Shown one piece after another: positions 63,700-64,000 of a stretch of DNA of 64,000 nt (positions are counted from its first letter, which is position 1; the number at the start of each line of letters is the position of its first letter). This stretch comes from Gracilaria gracilis (Eukaryota > Rhodophyta > Florideophyceae > Gracilariales > Gracilariaceae), in contig JARGSG010000225.1 in NCBI GenBank assembly GCA_030374805.1, positions 496,001 through 560,000 on the forward strand. The letters are read 5' to 3'. A program made the translations under genes and the position numbers. The notes beneath the pieces are model-generated. The model was given only the letters and a program-made list of their open reading frames with translations, did no database searches and was not told the origin of the DNA.

Positions 63700-64000
63700 T
63701 TCCGTTCAAGAACGAGAGAGCCAGAAAAGTAGGTTACGGGCGATAACCCAAAGGGTGACGGTCGATAAGCGCACAATGTTTAGATCCCACAACCAGAAAT
63801 GGCCTTTCGAAGTTGTGAGATCAGGCATATCGACAGGTGAGGCTCTATTGCTGAGTGCAAGATTATGTGTTTAGGGGGAGTAACTTCACTCTATGCAATG
63901 GTTGCTTCCCGCGAGGATTATCGCTTATCCCTATCCCTGTCCTTACAAGTGGCGCATTCATTTGGCGTACAAGGGTATGTGTAAGTACGTGTACGTGTAC
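63700..64000. other. window end, no gene seen
   Basis: This should contain the GST promoter. The final bases form a short GTAC-type repeat (TACGTGTACGTGTAC). Confidence 0.5.

Overview
The window reads as nuclear DNA of a photosynthetic eukaryote, most likely a red alga of the florideophyte type (the Chondrus crispus kind is my guess; this is inference). Reasons: a nuclear thylakoid TatA/Tha4 gene with a transit-like leader and a MiaB-type enzyme with a long N-terminal extension. Host genes are eukaryotic (RPB8, NTF2, BCCIP/Bcp1, a MAK/RCK-type kinase), compact, often convergent, and have none or two short introns. Between and around them lies dense transposon debris. No rRNA, CRISPR array, bacterial operon or convincing tRNA was seen.

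Layout. 1-2205: 3' part of a Ty3/gypsy chromovirus with a well-bounded LTR. 2206-7187: a degenerate two-gene DNA transposon (a plus-strand accessory gene facing a Plavaka/CACTA-like transposase). 7801-9004: no long ORF but a run of well-formed 76-86 nt introns in a tandemly duplicated module, followed by strong hairpins to 9238. 9600-23302: two copies of one Ty3 chromovirus family in head-to-head orientation. The minus copy keeps its 5' LTR, primer-binding site, gag and pol to RNase H. The plus copy starts inside gag and runs to its 3' LTR, with a large antisense ORF between pol and LTR. 23340-23940: remnant of a MULE transposase C-terminus. 24200-25770: internally deleted hAT element. 26280-27938: pogo/CENP-B-like transposase. 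28196-33280: Ty1/copia element. 33316-34775: decayed gene with a cysteine-protease-like C-terminus. 35113-35440: second copia LTR fragment.

36180-64000 is mostly host sequence. It holds MiaB with an apparent N-terminal parvulin-like domain, TatA, a MAK-like kinase (2 introns), RPB8 (2 introns), NTF2 (2 introns), BCCIP, a GC-rich RING protein, a small single-TM protein, three related TM-anchored RING-H2 proteins, a two-domain phosphoglycerate-mutase-like protein and a GST. The RING cluster is split by a very recent MULE (52777-58703). Its two 277-bp terminal inverted repeats are identical by eye and flanked by a 7-bp target duplication, and it appears to encode a spliced Ulp1 protease-FAR1-MULE transposase-SWIM polypeptide.

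The strongest candidates for something new are the intron-dense duplicated non-coding locus, the parvulin-MiaB fusion, the Ulp1-transposase fusion of the young MULE, the tandem family of membrane RING proteins and the antisense ORF in the chromovirus. All domain calls come from reading motifs by eye; no search was run.
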